Below, one piece after another: positions 48,359 through 58,416 of a DNA stretch of 64,000 bases. The stretch's first letter is position 1, and each line of letters opens with the position of its first letter. The notes under the pieces were generated by a model, which worked only from the letters and a program-made list of their open reading frames with translations, searched no databases and was not told the DNA's origin. The DNA is from Malassezia japonica. Taxonomy: Eukaryota > Basidiomycota > Malasseziomycetes > Malasseziales > Malasseziaceae. The position numbers and the translations under genes are program-made. The stretch spans positions 186,001 to 250,000 of the forward strand of contig NC_083373.1 in assembly GCF_029542785.1 (NCBI RefSeq), read 5' to 3'.

Positions 48359-48866
48359 GGCAGCTGCTCGGTCGTGCAATACGCTCTGTGCTACTTAAAG
48401 GAAGCGACACAAATGACAAGCTCGAGGTGGAGTCAATGCCAGATGCTAATGCAGACCATCGCAAATGAACCCTTGGCAGCAGCGCGCCTGGGCTTTTCCC
48501 CAACGCCGAACCCCTCTGATTTGTCATTATTTTCGCCCCTCGCCCAATCGCGCCCATGGCCCGCCGGCCGAGTGACTGTGGGTAGCATGGCGCGGCGCGA
48601 GGACGTGGCAGGCGTGATAGCGTAGTAGACACAGACAGCATAGAAACGAGGCGTGGCACACGAAACACGCTATACGAAAAAGGACACTGTATGACGACGC
48701 GCCGCACGGGCACCAGTGGATCAAGAGCCCGTGGCGCCTCGTACGACGCAGCCGTGCCGCGTCGCCGACGCTCTCAGTAACACAAGCTTGCGCGGACATC
48801 ATCTTCGGTCCTATATGCTACAGCAGTGCTGTGCAGCACTCCATGGGTCTTGTCAAATTGGCCGGC
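48359..48866. other. 508-bp spacer upstream of the ERT1-type gene
   Basis: No convincing gene or RNA was found. The short open frames on both strands are Cys/His/Arg-rich without any recognisable family and overlap one another. The left part should hold the promoter of the zinc-cluster gene and the right end the 3' region of NDUFB3. It is one of only three gaps above 300 bp. Confidence 0.6.
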
Positions 48867-49043
48867 TCAGTGGTGCGCCGGCTGCTGGGGCTTGAACATG
48901 CCGTAGGCAAGGTAGATGGCAAAAGCGGTGGCACCGAGGCCAAGGCCGGGGAACATGTTGCGCGCGTAGTAGCGCATGGAGAAGAGGGGGTGCTTGCGCC
49001 ACGCCTCGCGCTTCGCCCAGGGGTCACGGTAGAGTTCTGGCAT
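48867..49043 (-). CDS. Respiratory complex I small subunit, NDUFB3/B12 type
   Basis: One exon of 58 residues from the ATG at 49043. It reads MPELYRDPWAKREAWRKHPL, then FSMRYYARNMFPGLGLGATA, a single membrane segment, and FKPQQPAHH. RDPWAKREAWR is the hallmark of the B12/NDUFB3 accessory subunit. An in-frame ATG at 49079 would add 12 residues. A GTACGT donor at 49088 with a CTTAC branch motif and several nearby AGs suggests a small intron in the leader that would remove that upstream ATG. Presence of complex I is normal in most basidiomycetes. TOP1 diverges 256 bp away, with TCACGTGA between them. Confidence 0.75.
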   Translation of the reverse strand: MPELYRDPWAKREAWRKHPLFSMRYYARNMFPGLGLGATAFAIYLAYGMFKPQQPAHH

Positions 49044-49299
49044 ACTGTCTGTTTCTGGCGGTAAGCCTCGAAGGTGCATAGTACGTACTGTTCAAAAGCA
49101 AGTAATTCAGTACACAATATAATATCACTGGTCAGTACACGTTCGTCTTTCGCGAAAGACGCACCCTTTACGGTCACAGCGTCGCTGAGGCAAGCCGAGG
49201 CCGCGGCAGCCGACGAGGCTTGTGTGTCACGTGATTCAGTCCCCCGGCAGCGCGTTCAGTCCAACACGCTTTGATCGCGACGAGGAGGTAGTGCGAGCG

Positions 49300-51913
49300 A
49301 TGCCAGCAGAAGCGAGGGTGTGTATATGTGTCTAATCGCAGACCAAGCGGGCGCGTCTTGAACGTCCGATCAAGGATGAGTCGTCCGATGATGACATGCC
49401 GCTCAGTGTCCAAAAAGCCGAGGACTCGGACTCGGACGTGCCGATGGCCTCGCAGCAGCGTGAGGACGACGAGGAGGACTCGGATGCGCCGCTGAAGAAC
49501 GAGGAGAGTGAGGAGGAGGAAGAGGAGGAAGACGATGAGGAAGACGAGGGCCCAAAGCGCAAGCGCGGCGGGAACAAGAGCATGGGCCAGTCCAAGTCGG
49601 ACATCGAGGGCGGAGGCGAGCAGCGCTGGACGACGCTTATCCACAAAGGGCCGCGCTTCCCTGAGCTATACCAGCCGCTGCCTGAGGATGTCACGCTCAA
49701 GTACGAGGGCAAGCCGGTGTCGCTTCCGCCCGATTCGGAGGAAGTCGCCATGTTTTATGCAGTGAAGCTCGAGACGCAGCACGCGCAAAACCCCGTCTTT
49801 AACAAGAACTTTTTCGAAGACTTCCAGGATGTCTTGAAAAAGCACCCTCCTGTACGTCTCTCATCTGACCCAGCGCGACGGAACTAAAATCAAAAAGTTT
49901 GAAAAGCTCGATTTCCGCGAGATGTACAACTATTGGAAGTCGCTCAAGGATGCCGAGGCCGAGCGCAAAAAGAGCATGGCGCCGTCGGCACGCAAAGCAG
50001 AGACAGCGGCACGTAAGGCGATGGAGAACGAGTGGAAGACGTGTATTGTCGACGGCCTGGAGCAAAAGGCGGGCAATGTCACGGTCGAACCGCCGGGTCT
50101 CTTTCTCGGTCGTGGTGCACACCCCAAGGCGGGCCGCATCAAGACGCGTATTATGCCGGAACAGATCACGATCAACCACAGTGCCGACCACCCGGCGCCT
50201 GCGCCGCCGGCAGGCCACAAATGGGGCGAGGTCGTGGAGAAGAAGGACGTCACTTGGCTCGCCCTCTGGCGCGAAAACATCAACAACGGTTTCAAGTACG
50301 TCTTCTTGGACGCCTCGAGCACGTTCAAGACCGAGTCGGATCGCGAGAAGTTTGAAAAGGCACGTCGCTTGGACGAGTGCGTGAAGCGCGTACGTGCCGA
50401 CGTGCTCAAGAACCTCACGTCCAAAAACCGCGTGGACCGCATGGTGGCTACGATCGTGTGGCTCATTGACAATTTCTCTTTGCGTGCAGGCAACGAAAAA
50501 GGAGAGGACGAAGCAGAGACCTACGGCGTGTGCTCGCTGCGCTGTGGTCATGCAACATTGATTATGCCAAATCAGGTCAAACTGTCGTTCCTTGGTAAAG
50601 ATTCTATGAAGTTTGAAGAGACGCTCACGATCGGCAACAAGGACGTCTTTAAAAACATCACTATGTTCCTCAAGACCGACGGGACCAAGGTCGACGGGAC
50701 CTACACGCGCAAGGGACCGGAAGACCCCATCTTTGCCGCGCCCAAGTCCAAGAGCAGCAAGATGGCACCCCTCTCGCCGGATGCCGTGAACCAGTTTCTG
50801 GGCAAGTATATGAAGGGCCTCAGTGCCAAGGTGTTCCGTACCTACAATGCCTCGGCTACCTTCCAGGGTCTCTTGGACCAGACGGAGGACTGGCTTGCGC
50901 AGCGGCCAACGGCGCAGGAGCGCGAGATTACGCCTGCCAACCTCCGCGTGGCATACAATGAGGCGAACCGCCAGGTGGCTATCCTGTGTAACCATCAAAA
51001 GACGGTGAACCACGTGGTGCTGAGCAAGGCGCTGGACCGCACGCGCGACAAGATCTTTGCGCTGCAGTACCAAATCTTCAAGGAACGGCAAAAGCTTCTG
51101 ACGCACTACAAGGCAGCGGATCTGAAGAAGGAGTACCTTCCGAAGGAGCACGACTTTGCGAAGAATTGGAACCTTATTCTGGAGGAACCGGACCTAGACA
51201 AGTCGCGTATCAAGGAGCACGAGGAGACCATGATCCAGGACAAGAAGACGCGCATGACCACCGCGTTTGAGCGCCAAGAGTCTGAGCGCAAGTACCAAGA
51301 AGAGCTGCGCAAGCAGGCGGGCGAAAAGGTCAAGAAGGAGGAGGAGGACGTGAAGCCTGCCAAGATCACGACGCGCGCGCAGCTCAACGAAGAGCTCAAG
51401 GGTCTTGATGAGCACCTCAAGCTCTTGGAGCGCGAACGCAAAGCGAACAAAAGCGAGTCGTCAAACTGCAACGTGCCGTCCACGGCACGCAAGATCCTGA
51501 ACAAGTACGAGGCCATCAAGAAGCAGGAGGCGGAGATGATGAACAAGAGCAACACCAGTGATGTCTCGCTGGGCACGTCCAAAATCAACTACATCGACCC
51601 GCGGATTACCGTTGCTTGGCTCAAGAAATGGGACGATCGCCTCCAAGCCGAAGCTCCTCAGAAGAAGCAGCAAAAGGTCAAATCCGAAAGCAAGGAAGCA
51701 CAGGCTGCCAACAGCGCGACGAGCGAAAAGATGGAGCTGAACTTGCAGGTCATGAACATCGGGCAGTTCTTCCCCATGACGCTGCAGAAGAAGTTCCGGT
51801 GGGCGGCCTTTGACGACAACGGAAAGGACATCTCTCCGCGGTGGAGCTTCGTCAAGGACGCGCGCAAGAAGATGCGCACGCTTGAAAGCGGGTCTCGCAA
51901 ACAGGAAGAGTAG
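49300..51913 (+). CDS. TOP1: DNA topoisomerase I (type IB)
   Basis: Three exons (49300-49317, 49342-49851, 49874-51913; introns 24 and 22 nt) give 855 residues. The tiny first exon encodes MPAEAR. An acidic/Lys-rich N-terminus ([23 protein letters not shown]) precedes the core, with [17 protein letters not shown], the [14 protein letters not shown] region [38 protein letters not shown] and KVFRTYNAS. The catalytic tyrosine is Tyr749 in [14 protein letters not shown]. Unusual: about 40 charged low-complexity residues are inserted after it before the final [12 protein letters not shown], so the tail after Tyr is about 106 residues instead of about 40 in yeast or human enzymes. It relaxes supercoils ahead of polymerases. 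Confidence 0.95.
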
Positions 51914-52020
51914 TATTCAAAATTGCCAGTAGGTACAGGGGACGGTCGGTGCACAATGAACGCCCTGCCAGTTTCACCGGGCATTCATGTATGCACAACG
52001 AAGATAAACTTCCGATTCAA

Positions 52021-52125
52021 GGCAAGATGGCCGAGTGGTCTAAGGCGCAACGTTAAGGTTACCTTAATATAAGAGCTTCTAGCTTCCGTTGTCTTCGGGC
52101 GTGGGTTCGAATCCCACTCTTGTCA
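52021..52125 (+). tRNA. tRNA-Leu(AAG) with 27-nt intron
   Basis: Acceptor stem GGCAAGA pairs with TCTTGTC, discriminator A. The anticodon stem CAACG/CGTTG encloses T-T-AAG-G, anticodon AAG at 52055-52057, and the intron 52059-52085 lies after base 37. The variable arm and GTGGG-TTCGAAT-CCCAC T arm follow. It lies between TOP1 and RPC34, the latter encoding a Pol III subunit. Confidence 0.88.
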
Positions 52126-52131
52126 CATTTC

Positions 52132-52139
52132 TTTTTTTT
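52132..52139 (+). terminator. Pol III T-run terminator of tRNA-Leu
   Basis: Eight consecutive T residues lie seven bases past the tRNA 3' end, preceded by a shorter T-run. Confidence 0.8.
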
Positions 52140-52252
52140 AGGATCCTCCACACTGGAGGGAGAGCACATGGGCCGTGACTTGATCATGACTCCCGCGCAT
52201 TCTTTTCTTTTCTTTTGGTATCGATTGGCCAGCTACTGGGTCCTTGTTTACA

Positions 52253-53636
52253 TTACGTGAGCGTTGATTCGAGCCATCCCCTCTGTGGGGCATCAACGGC
52301 AGCGACGCCATTTTCCGTCGCTGTTGCCGTCTTTCCGCCTGCAGGCTCCGAATGGGTCCCAAAGTAGAGTTCGGCGCTGGCCGCAACTTCATCCACATTG
52401 TCGTTGCCCGACGGCGTCTGGAGCCAGCTCGCAGTGAGCGGAACGTAGCTGGTCGTAGTCCCCCCATGCGGTTGGAGCATGCGCTTTACGGCGCGGTATA
52501 CGTACGGGACATGCGTGAGGTTCGCAGCGCCCTCATCGTCGTCCTCGTGCTGCGATCCACTGTCGTCGTCGCTCGAGATGCGGATAGATTTGCGCTTGGA
52601 CGATGATTTCCGTTTGTTCTTGGACGATTTGCGTCTCGGCGGCGTGTCTTCTGACATGGCATCAGAGTCCTTCGAGTCATCGCTGCTGCTGTCCTCGTCC
52701 GAGCTGCTGTCGCGGCGGTTCCGGCGTGCACGCTTGCGGTGACGGCTGCTACCACGCTGCGCGCTGCTGTGGCGCTCCGGCTCGCTTTCGTCCGACGTAT
52801 CCGAGTCCTCGTCGTGGTCCGAGCGCCGCGTGCCTCGCCGGGCTGTCTGCGTTGGCAGGACGGGGATCTTTTCGATTTCATTGTCGTAAATGAGCAGGTC
52901 AAGCAATGCGACCACATGCTCCGGCTCCAGCTCCGTGTCAGTAAGTTTGGCTGCCTTTAGGTAGCGGTGCACGCTGGTCGCCGTCGGCAGATCGGCCGTG
53001 TGGGACGCCGGGTACAATGCCGAAGAGCGTCCGTCCTTGGGCCACGACTTGGACTGGACATACCTCAAGCACGCCATTGACAGTTCGTGGATAAAGCCCG
53101 TGTCCAGCTCATTGTCCGTATACCACGGGCCACCCGACAGCTCGATCGACGGGGTGAGATCATACAGCATATAGATTTTCCGCGTCGGAAACTTGACCGA
53201 CTTAACCGCCTTGACCAGCTGTTTCTGTTCCAGCAGTTTCAGGCAGCGATTCATGATCGTCTGGTGCAGATTCGTGCGTGCCTTGATCATTTTAGTCCAG
53301 ATGCCCTCGTTCTTGGCGTCCTTGATGTGGTTATAGATGATGAGCTCGTTCCCATCCATCGTTCCGAGTCTGGGTCAGTCATTTGACGTACACGCTAGCC
53401 TCGCCCTTGGAGATGGCGACATACTGGATGCCGTTGGGCCCCTTTTGCGCGTTAAAGAGGCTCTTTTTCAAGAGGCTATTGATCACGAGGAGCTGCTCCT
53501 CGATCGGCACGTCATTCAGACGGAGCGCTAGTTCTTCGCCTGTCACAGTGTGGTCCGGTGCAGCGAGCGCCGCGGCGTGCGCGCGCTTCTCGAGCGCCGT
53601 CAGCCCGCTCACGTCCGGCCCCTTTTTCGGCGGCAT
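52253..53636 (-). CDS. RPC34: RNA polymerase III subunit RPC34/RPC6
   Basis: Two exons (53392-53636, 52253-53369; intron 22 nt) give 453 residues. The first winged helix is in exon 1 (LNDVPIEEQLLVINSLLKKS), and the second reads across the junction, MDGNELIIYNHIKDAKNEGI then WTKMIKARTNLHQT. The segment FPTRKIYMLYDLTPSIELSG and PWYTDNELDTGFI are RPC34 signatures. RPC34 contacts TFIIIB and opens Pol III promoters. Unusual: residues about 258-365 are a Ser/Arg/Lys/Asp-rich low-complexity insertion (RHRKRARRNRRDSSSDEDSS), which makes this protein much longer than the roughly 320-residue yeast or human one. DUG2 diverges 100 bp away. Confidence 0.92.
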
Positions 53637-53736
53637 CCCAGTGCTGGACCAAAAAAAGCCACGAGGCGAAATGCCGTAAAAAGGGCCATTTCTCCACATT
53701 GCAACATCTTTGCACCATCGCGTCGAGGCGCTAAGG

Positions 53737-56448
53737 ATGGCGGGCTGCGCTACGTCGGCATTGGACCCGGTCGGTATGAAGCCGACGCAGGAGGAATCCG
53801 TCATAGGGGATGACCTACTGCAAGCCATCACGGACACGACCGCGCAGCCGCTGCATACCGTCACCCTGAATGATACCTCGATTCTGGCGATTGCTGTCTA
53901 TCAGGAACGCGGCCTGCTGTTTGCCGGCGCCCAGGACGGCACCATCTTTGTATGGGACTTGGTAACGCAACAGCTGCATGCCACGCTCATTGGACATACG
54001 CGCAGCGTACTTGCGCTCGAGCTCGCCGCCGAGAAAGGCTGGCTGTTTAGTGCCTCGTCCGACAGCACCGTGCGTCTCTGGAACGTGCGTGAGCTCGAGC
54101 CCCTCGCACTCATTTACCCCGCGACAGACAACACAGGCGATATCTTGACCATGACCTGGTGCTCTGCACTGCATACCCTCTATCTTGGATGCCAGGACAC
54201 GTCCATTCAATGGATCTGCATCACACCCGAAAAGCTCAGTGAGACGCCGCTACATGCCGTGCCCGAGTCGCGGCCGCACAAGTTCTTTGACTCCATGTCG
54301 CGCGCAATGTCCGGCGCGTCGAGCCCGCTGCCGCTCGCCGTGCGCACGGCCGAGCAACTTATCCGCCGCACGGCCGTGCACATGGCCAGCAGCGTCGCGA
54401 CGGATGCGCATCCTCCTCTGCCGTTGCGCGCATGTGCGCCGATGCAAATGTCGGTCCTCGCTGTGAACAAAACGTGCGTCATCCCTTCGGCCCACTTTGG
54501 CTACGTCTACAGCCTGACCATCGTCCCGGTTGCGAGCGGCGCTCCGATACTTGCCAGCGGCGCCGGCGACGAGATGATTCGTCTCTGGACGCTGAATGCG
54601 GACGGCATCCTCTTGCAGCACACGCTCGAGCTTCCGCTGCCGACGGGTGATGCGATCCTCACGCTCGGCGCGTGGGAGAGCACGCTGCTGGCCGGCAAGC
54701 AGGGCGGAACGATTGACGTGTGGGACATTGATAGCCGTACGCTGATCCGCACGCTGCGTGGCCACAACGACGATGTGCTGTGCATGCAGCTCGCAGAGCC
54801 GGGCGCGGAACGCACCTTTTTCTCGGGCAGTGCCGATGGCCATGTGTGTCGTTGGGACAAGTACTTCCGGTGTACTGCGCGCTGGGCCGCGCACGACGAC
54901 ATTGTGCAGACATGTGCAGTGTACAGCGGCAACCGCGCGGCCACGTCGCGCTACTCGTGGCTTACGGCGGAGCCTGTGCTAATCACCGGCTCCTCGGACG
55001 AGTGTGTGCGCCTGTGGTCGTTTGAGCCGCCGGCCGCGGTGCCTGCGGCGAGCGAGGAGGCGGCTGTCCCTCCCTCGCTGGTCCAGCGCCTTGCGCGCTT
55101 TATCCGCTACAAAAGTGTGTCGAACGGCCCCACGATGCTGGCCGACGATGAAAATATGGAAGATTCGCGACAGGCCGCGCACTTTTTAAAGACGACGCTG
55201 ATGGAGCTCGGGGCGAGCGATGTGCGCCTCGTCTCTGGCGGCGCGCGTGCGAACCCCATGGTCCTCGGCACGTTTCGCGCGTCAAAAGGCCCTGCGCGCC
55301 GCCGCTGCCTCTTTTACGGGCACTATGACTGTATTCCCGCGAGCGGCGAGTGGGACAGCAGCCCGTGGGAACTGAGCGGTCGCAACGGCTACCTGTACGG
55401 CCGTGGCGTCAGCGACAACAAAGGTCCAGTGCTGGCCGTTGCGTACGCCGCGAGCGAGCTGCTCCATGCCAAGGAGCTGAATGTGGACGTGGTGATGTTG
55501 GTCGAAGGCGAGCAAGAGACCGGCTCGAAAGGCTTCCAGGCCTGTCTGCGCGAGCACAAGGAGCTGATTGGCAAGATTGTATGTATCTCTTCTCACCCAG
55601 GACGTTGTGTTTGTCTGCAACTCGTACTGGCTCGGCGAGCAGCGCCCCTGTCTCACGGTCGGCCTGCGCGGTGTGATCCAGGTCATTGTGCGCATTACCG
55701 GCTTGCACGCCGACCGGCATTCGGGTGTCGACGGCGGCGCGGAGCGCGAGCCGATGATGGATGTACGTTTTTTTTTTAGCTCACCCAGATGATCAAGCTC
55801 CTTGCCACGCTTACCGACGGTGCGGGACGTGTCGCGCTACCCGGTTTCTATACCCATGTCCGTCCTGTCGAGGCACAAGAGCGTGCCTACTATGAGTCGA
55901 TTGTCCACGAGGCGCGCGGCCCGCCGACCAGCGCCGAGAGCCTCATGGCGTTGTGGTGCATGCCCTCCTTTACCGTGCACCGCTTGACGAACAGCAACGC
56001 GGGCCACTCGACCGTGATTCCGAACTCGGTCGAGGCGTCGCTCAGTGTGCGTATTGTCCCCGACCAGTCGCTCGATGCGATCGAGCAGCTGCTGCGCGAC
56101 AGCATCCAGCGCAACTTTGACGCGCTGCAGTCGACCAACCGCATCGAGGTGTCCGTCTTTCACCGCGCCGACTGGTGGCTCGGCTCGCTCGAGCTGCCGT
56201 ACTGGCACGCCCTTGCCGAGGCCATCGAGGCGGAGTGGGGCGAGCCGCCAGTGCGTATCCGCGAAGGCGGCTCGATTCCCGGCATGGCGATCCTCGAAAA
56301 AGAACTCGGCGCACAGGCTGTACATCTCCCTATGGGCCAGGCCTCGGACCACGCACACCTGCCCAACGAACGCATCCGCCTCGTGAATCTCGAAAAGGGC
56401 CAAGCGGTCGTCCGCCGCTTCTTCCACACGCTCGGTGCGATGGACTAA
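53737..56448 (+). CDS. DUG2: Glutathione-degradation protein Dug2 (WD40 plus M20 peptidase)
   Basis: Three exons (53737-55578, 55601-55762, 55789-56448; introns 22 and 26 nt) give 887 residues. Residues 1-440 form a WD40 propeller (GLLFAGAQDGTIFVWDL, GWLFSASSDSTVRLWNV, TFFSGSADGHVCRWDK, LITGSSDECVRLWSF). The rest is an M20-family metallopeptidase: LFYGHYDCIPASGEWDSSPW, LYGRGVSDNKGPVLAVAYAA, VEGEQETGSKGFQ and, near the end, GGSIPGMAILEKELG with GQASDHAHLPNE. This WD40-peptidase fusion is specific to Dug2, which with Dug1 and Dug3 degrades glutathione in the cytosol. The TAA stop overlaps the TAG stop of the convergent ATG27 gene. Confidence 0.93.
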
Positions 56449-57281
56449 ATCGGATCGTAGCCGCTGCGTGCGCCGCCCGACCCGCTCGACGCCGAGCGAA
56501 AGACGTGGCGAAAAGCGTCGCGAGCGAGATAGGGCGTCTCGCGCCAAAAGTCGCGGTTCGGCAGCAGGTCCCAACCCCGTGCGCCGTAGTGGTTGTAGTT
56601 TATCCAAATCCCGCCGAGCAAGTACAGCACCAATGCGGCGAGGGCCACCCAGAAGAAGAAGGAGATTAGCAATCCGATGCTCCTGAAGAAGCCCGGCGAG
56701 GTGCTCGGATGCCGGCCGTGGCACACCTCGCTCGACAAAATGTCCAGCGCAAGCGGCGCCTTGCTGTCCCAGCTCAGGTGGTCCGACGGCCGAGCGATCG
56801 GCACCTTGTGCTCTGGGCTGCAAAAGAACTGAACCTGGGTCTTTTGCACAATCTCGCCCCAACTCGGTGCGGCGAGGTGGATGATGAAGCGAGGCGCATT
56901 CGCGCGCGCGGGTTTGCGCTCGAGCGTCTCGGCAAGCTTGCTGGTCTCGGCCTTGGTCGCGGCCGGGACCACCTGCTCGATGCGATTCTCGCCGTGCTTC
57001 TCATTGGTCACCGACAGACACACGAGCGTCCCGTCCGGGCACTGGTCTTCGGCGTTCTTTGCCTTGTCAATCGGCAAGGGGTTGCACAGGTCGATCTGCA
57101 CCTGTGTCCGCGTGCGGCTCGGCGGCGTCGGCACAACCGAGTCGATGCTCAGCGGCCCATTGGCAAAGACGGGCGCGAGGTCCACCTTGTCGTCCTGGCC
57201 CCGCGCCGTCTTGCCCGTGTAAATGCACGGGTCGGCGCGCACCAGCAGCGCAAGGAGCACCACGAACCAGGGCCAGTGCAT
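56445..57281 (-). CDS. ATG27: Autophagy-related membrane protein Atg27
   Basis: Intronless, 278 residues from the ATG at 57281, preferred over one at 57308 because it directly begins a signal peptide (MHWPWFVVLLALLVRA). The lumenal part has the cysteine-rich MRH-like pattern (CIYTG, IDLCNPLP, QCPDGTLVCLSV, FFCSPEH, DILSSEVCHGR). A single membrane helix (SIGLLISFFFWVALAALVLY) is followed by the cytosolic tail NYNHYGARGWDLLPNRDFWR, typical of Atg27. In yeast the protein cycles between Golgi, vacuole and Atg9 vesicles. The stop codon (56445-56447) shares two bases with the stop of DUG2. VPS26 lies 48 bp upstream on the same strand. Confidence 0.87.
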   Translation of the reverse strand: MHWPWFVVLLALLVRADPCIYTGKTARGQDDKVDLAPVFANGPLSIDSVVPTPPSRTRTQVQIDLCNPLPIDKAKNAEDQCPDGTLVCLSVTNEKHGENRIEQVVPAATKAETSKLAETLERKPARANAPRFIIHLAAPSWGEIVQKTQVQFFCSPEHKVPIARPSDHLSWDSKAPLALDILSSEVCHGRHPSTSPGFFRSIGLLISFFFWVALAALVLYLLGGIWINYNHYGARGWDLLPNRDFWRETPYLARDAFRHVFRSASSGSGGARSGYDPI

Positions 57282-57329
57282 CGTGGTACGAACTACATCG
57301 GGCCGCATCGGGCGGCGGTATCTACAGCG

Positions 57330-58252
57330 CTAATTCTCTGGGATGCGGAAGATGGTGATCTCCTGCTGCTTGAAATAGCGGCGGTTCTCCTCGTCGATCA
57401 GGACGAGGTTGAGGTAGTAGCGCGTGCTGAACTTCTTGTTCACGTCGCGGAAGGTCGGTGTCAGGTCAAAGCCGCCGAGGAAGAGCCGGATGGGAATCGT
57501 CTCGCCACGCACCGGCGCGCCGTCCATGATTTCAAATTTGGTGATGGTCTCGGACTCGTTGTACTGGTTCGGCACCGCACCGGTCGTCTCGCGCCGGATA
57601 ATAGAGAGCTCCATATGCTTGATTTTGATGCGGACGAGCAAGAAGTAGATCTTGCCGACAATCACGTCCTTTAGATGGTACTTGGACTTGTTGTACTCAA
57701 ACTCAATGTGCAGGCAGTCCTCGATACCCACTTCCATCTTGATCGCATTATTCGAGTCGGGGGGAAGGCGGAAGGAGTGCACCCAGAGCTCCCGCTCCTT
57801 GATCACGTCCGACATCCGGCGGCTCACGGTCACGCGCAGAAAGTAGCGCAGCTTCACATTGATGCCATTGTAGCTCTCGTACAGCTTTTCCACGTTCTTG
57901 AACTCGAACGGAAGCGACTCGGACTCGCGCAGCTCGCCGGGCATCGCGAGCTCTTGCACGAGCGAGAGGAACTCGTAGTGGTTGCCGCGGTCAAAGTAGA
58001 GTTCTGTATCAGCTTAAAAAAAAACGTACCAATGCACCCGATAAACTCAATCTTGACGCCATCGTGCTGCATCCGCTTGGTATTCCGGGGCTGGATCACG
58101 ACCGAGCCCCGCAGGCTCTCTCCGTCAAAGTACACCGGGAGCGTCTCTTTCGCGGGACTCTCGAGCTTCACATCGACTTGTTTCCGATCATGCTCATCTT
58201 CGAGCCGCACATCAATGTCGACCGGCGTCGAAAAGCTAAAGAGCGACGACAT
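57330..58252 (-). CDS. VPS26: Retromer subunit Vps26
   Basis: Two exons (58030-58252, 57330-58003; intron 26 nt with a T10 tract) give 298 residues. [20 protein letters not shown] is the normal start; an in-frame ATG at 58312 is less likely. The arrestin-like fold shows [40 protein letters not shown] across the junction, [33 protein letters not shown] and [20 protein letters not shown], ending ITIFRIPEN. Vps26 with Vps35 and Vps29 forms retromer, which retrieves cargo from endosomes to the Golgi. Confidence 0.96.
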
Positions 58253-58416
58253 GCTCGCCCCACGCGTCCGTCGCGAAGTGCAAGCAGCGCCGGGGCCGCC
58301 GCTTATCTCCATCGCTTATTTCCTCGCGTGATTTTTGGAAAGGGGATACATCATTATACAAGCTAAGATCTATAAAACAGGTGTGCATGAACAGATCTCT
58401 TTGCATTAACAGGTCA

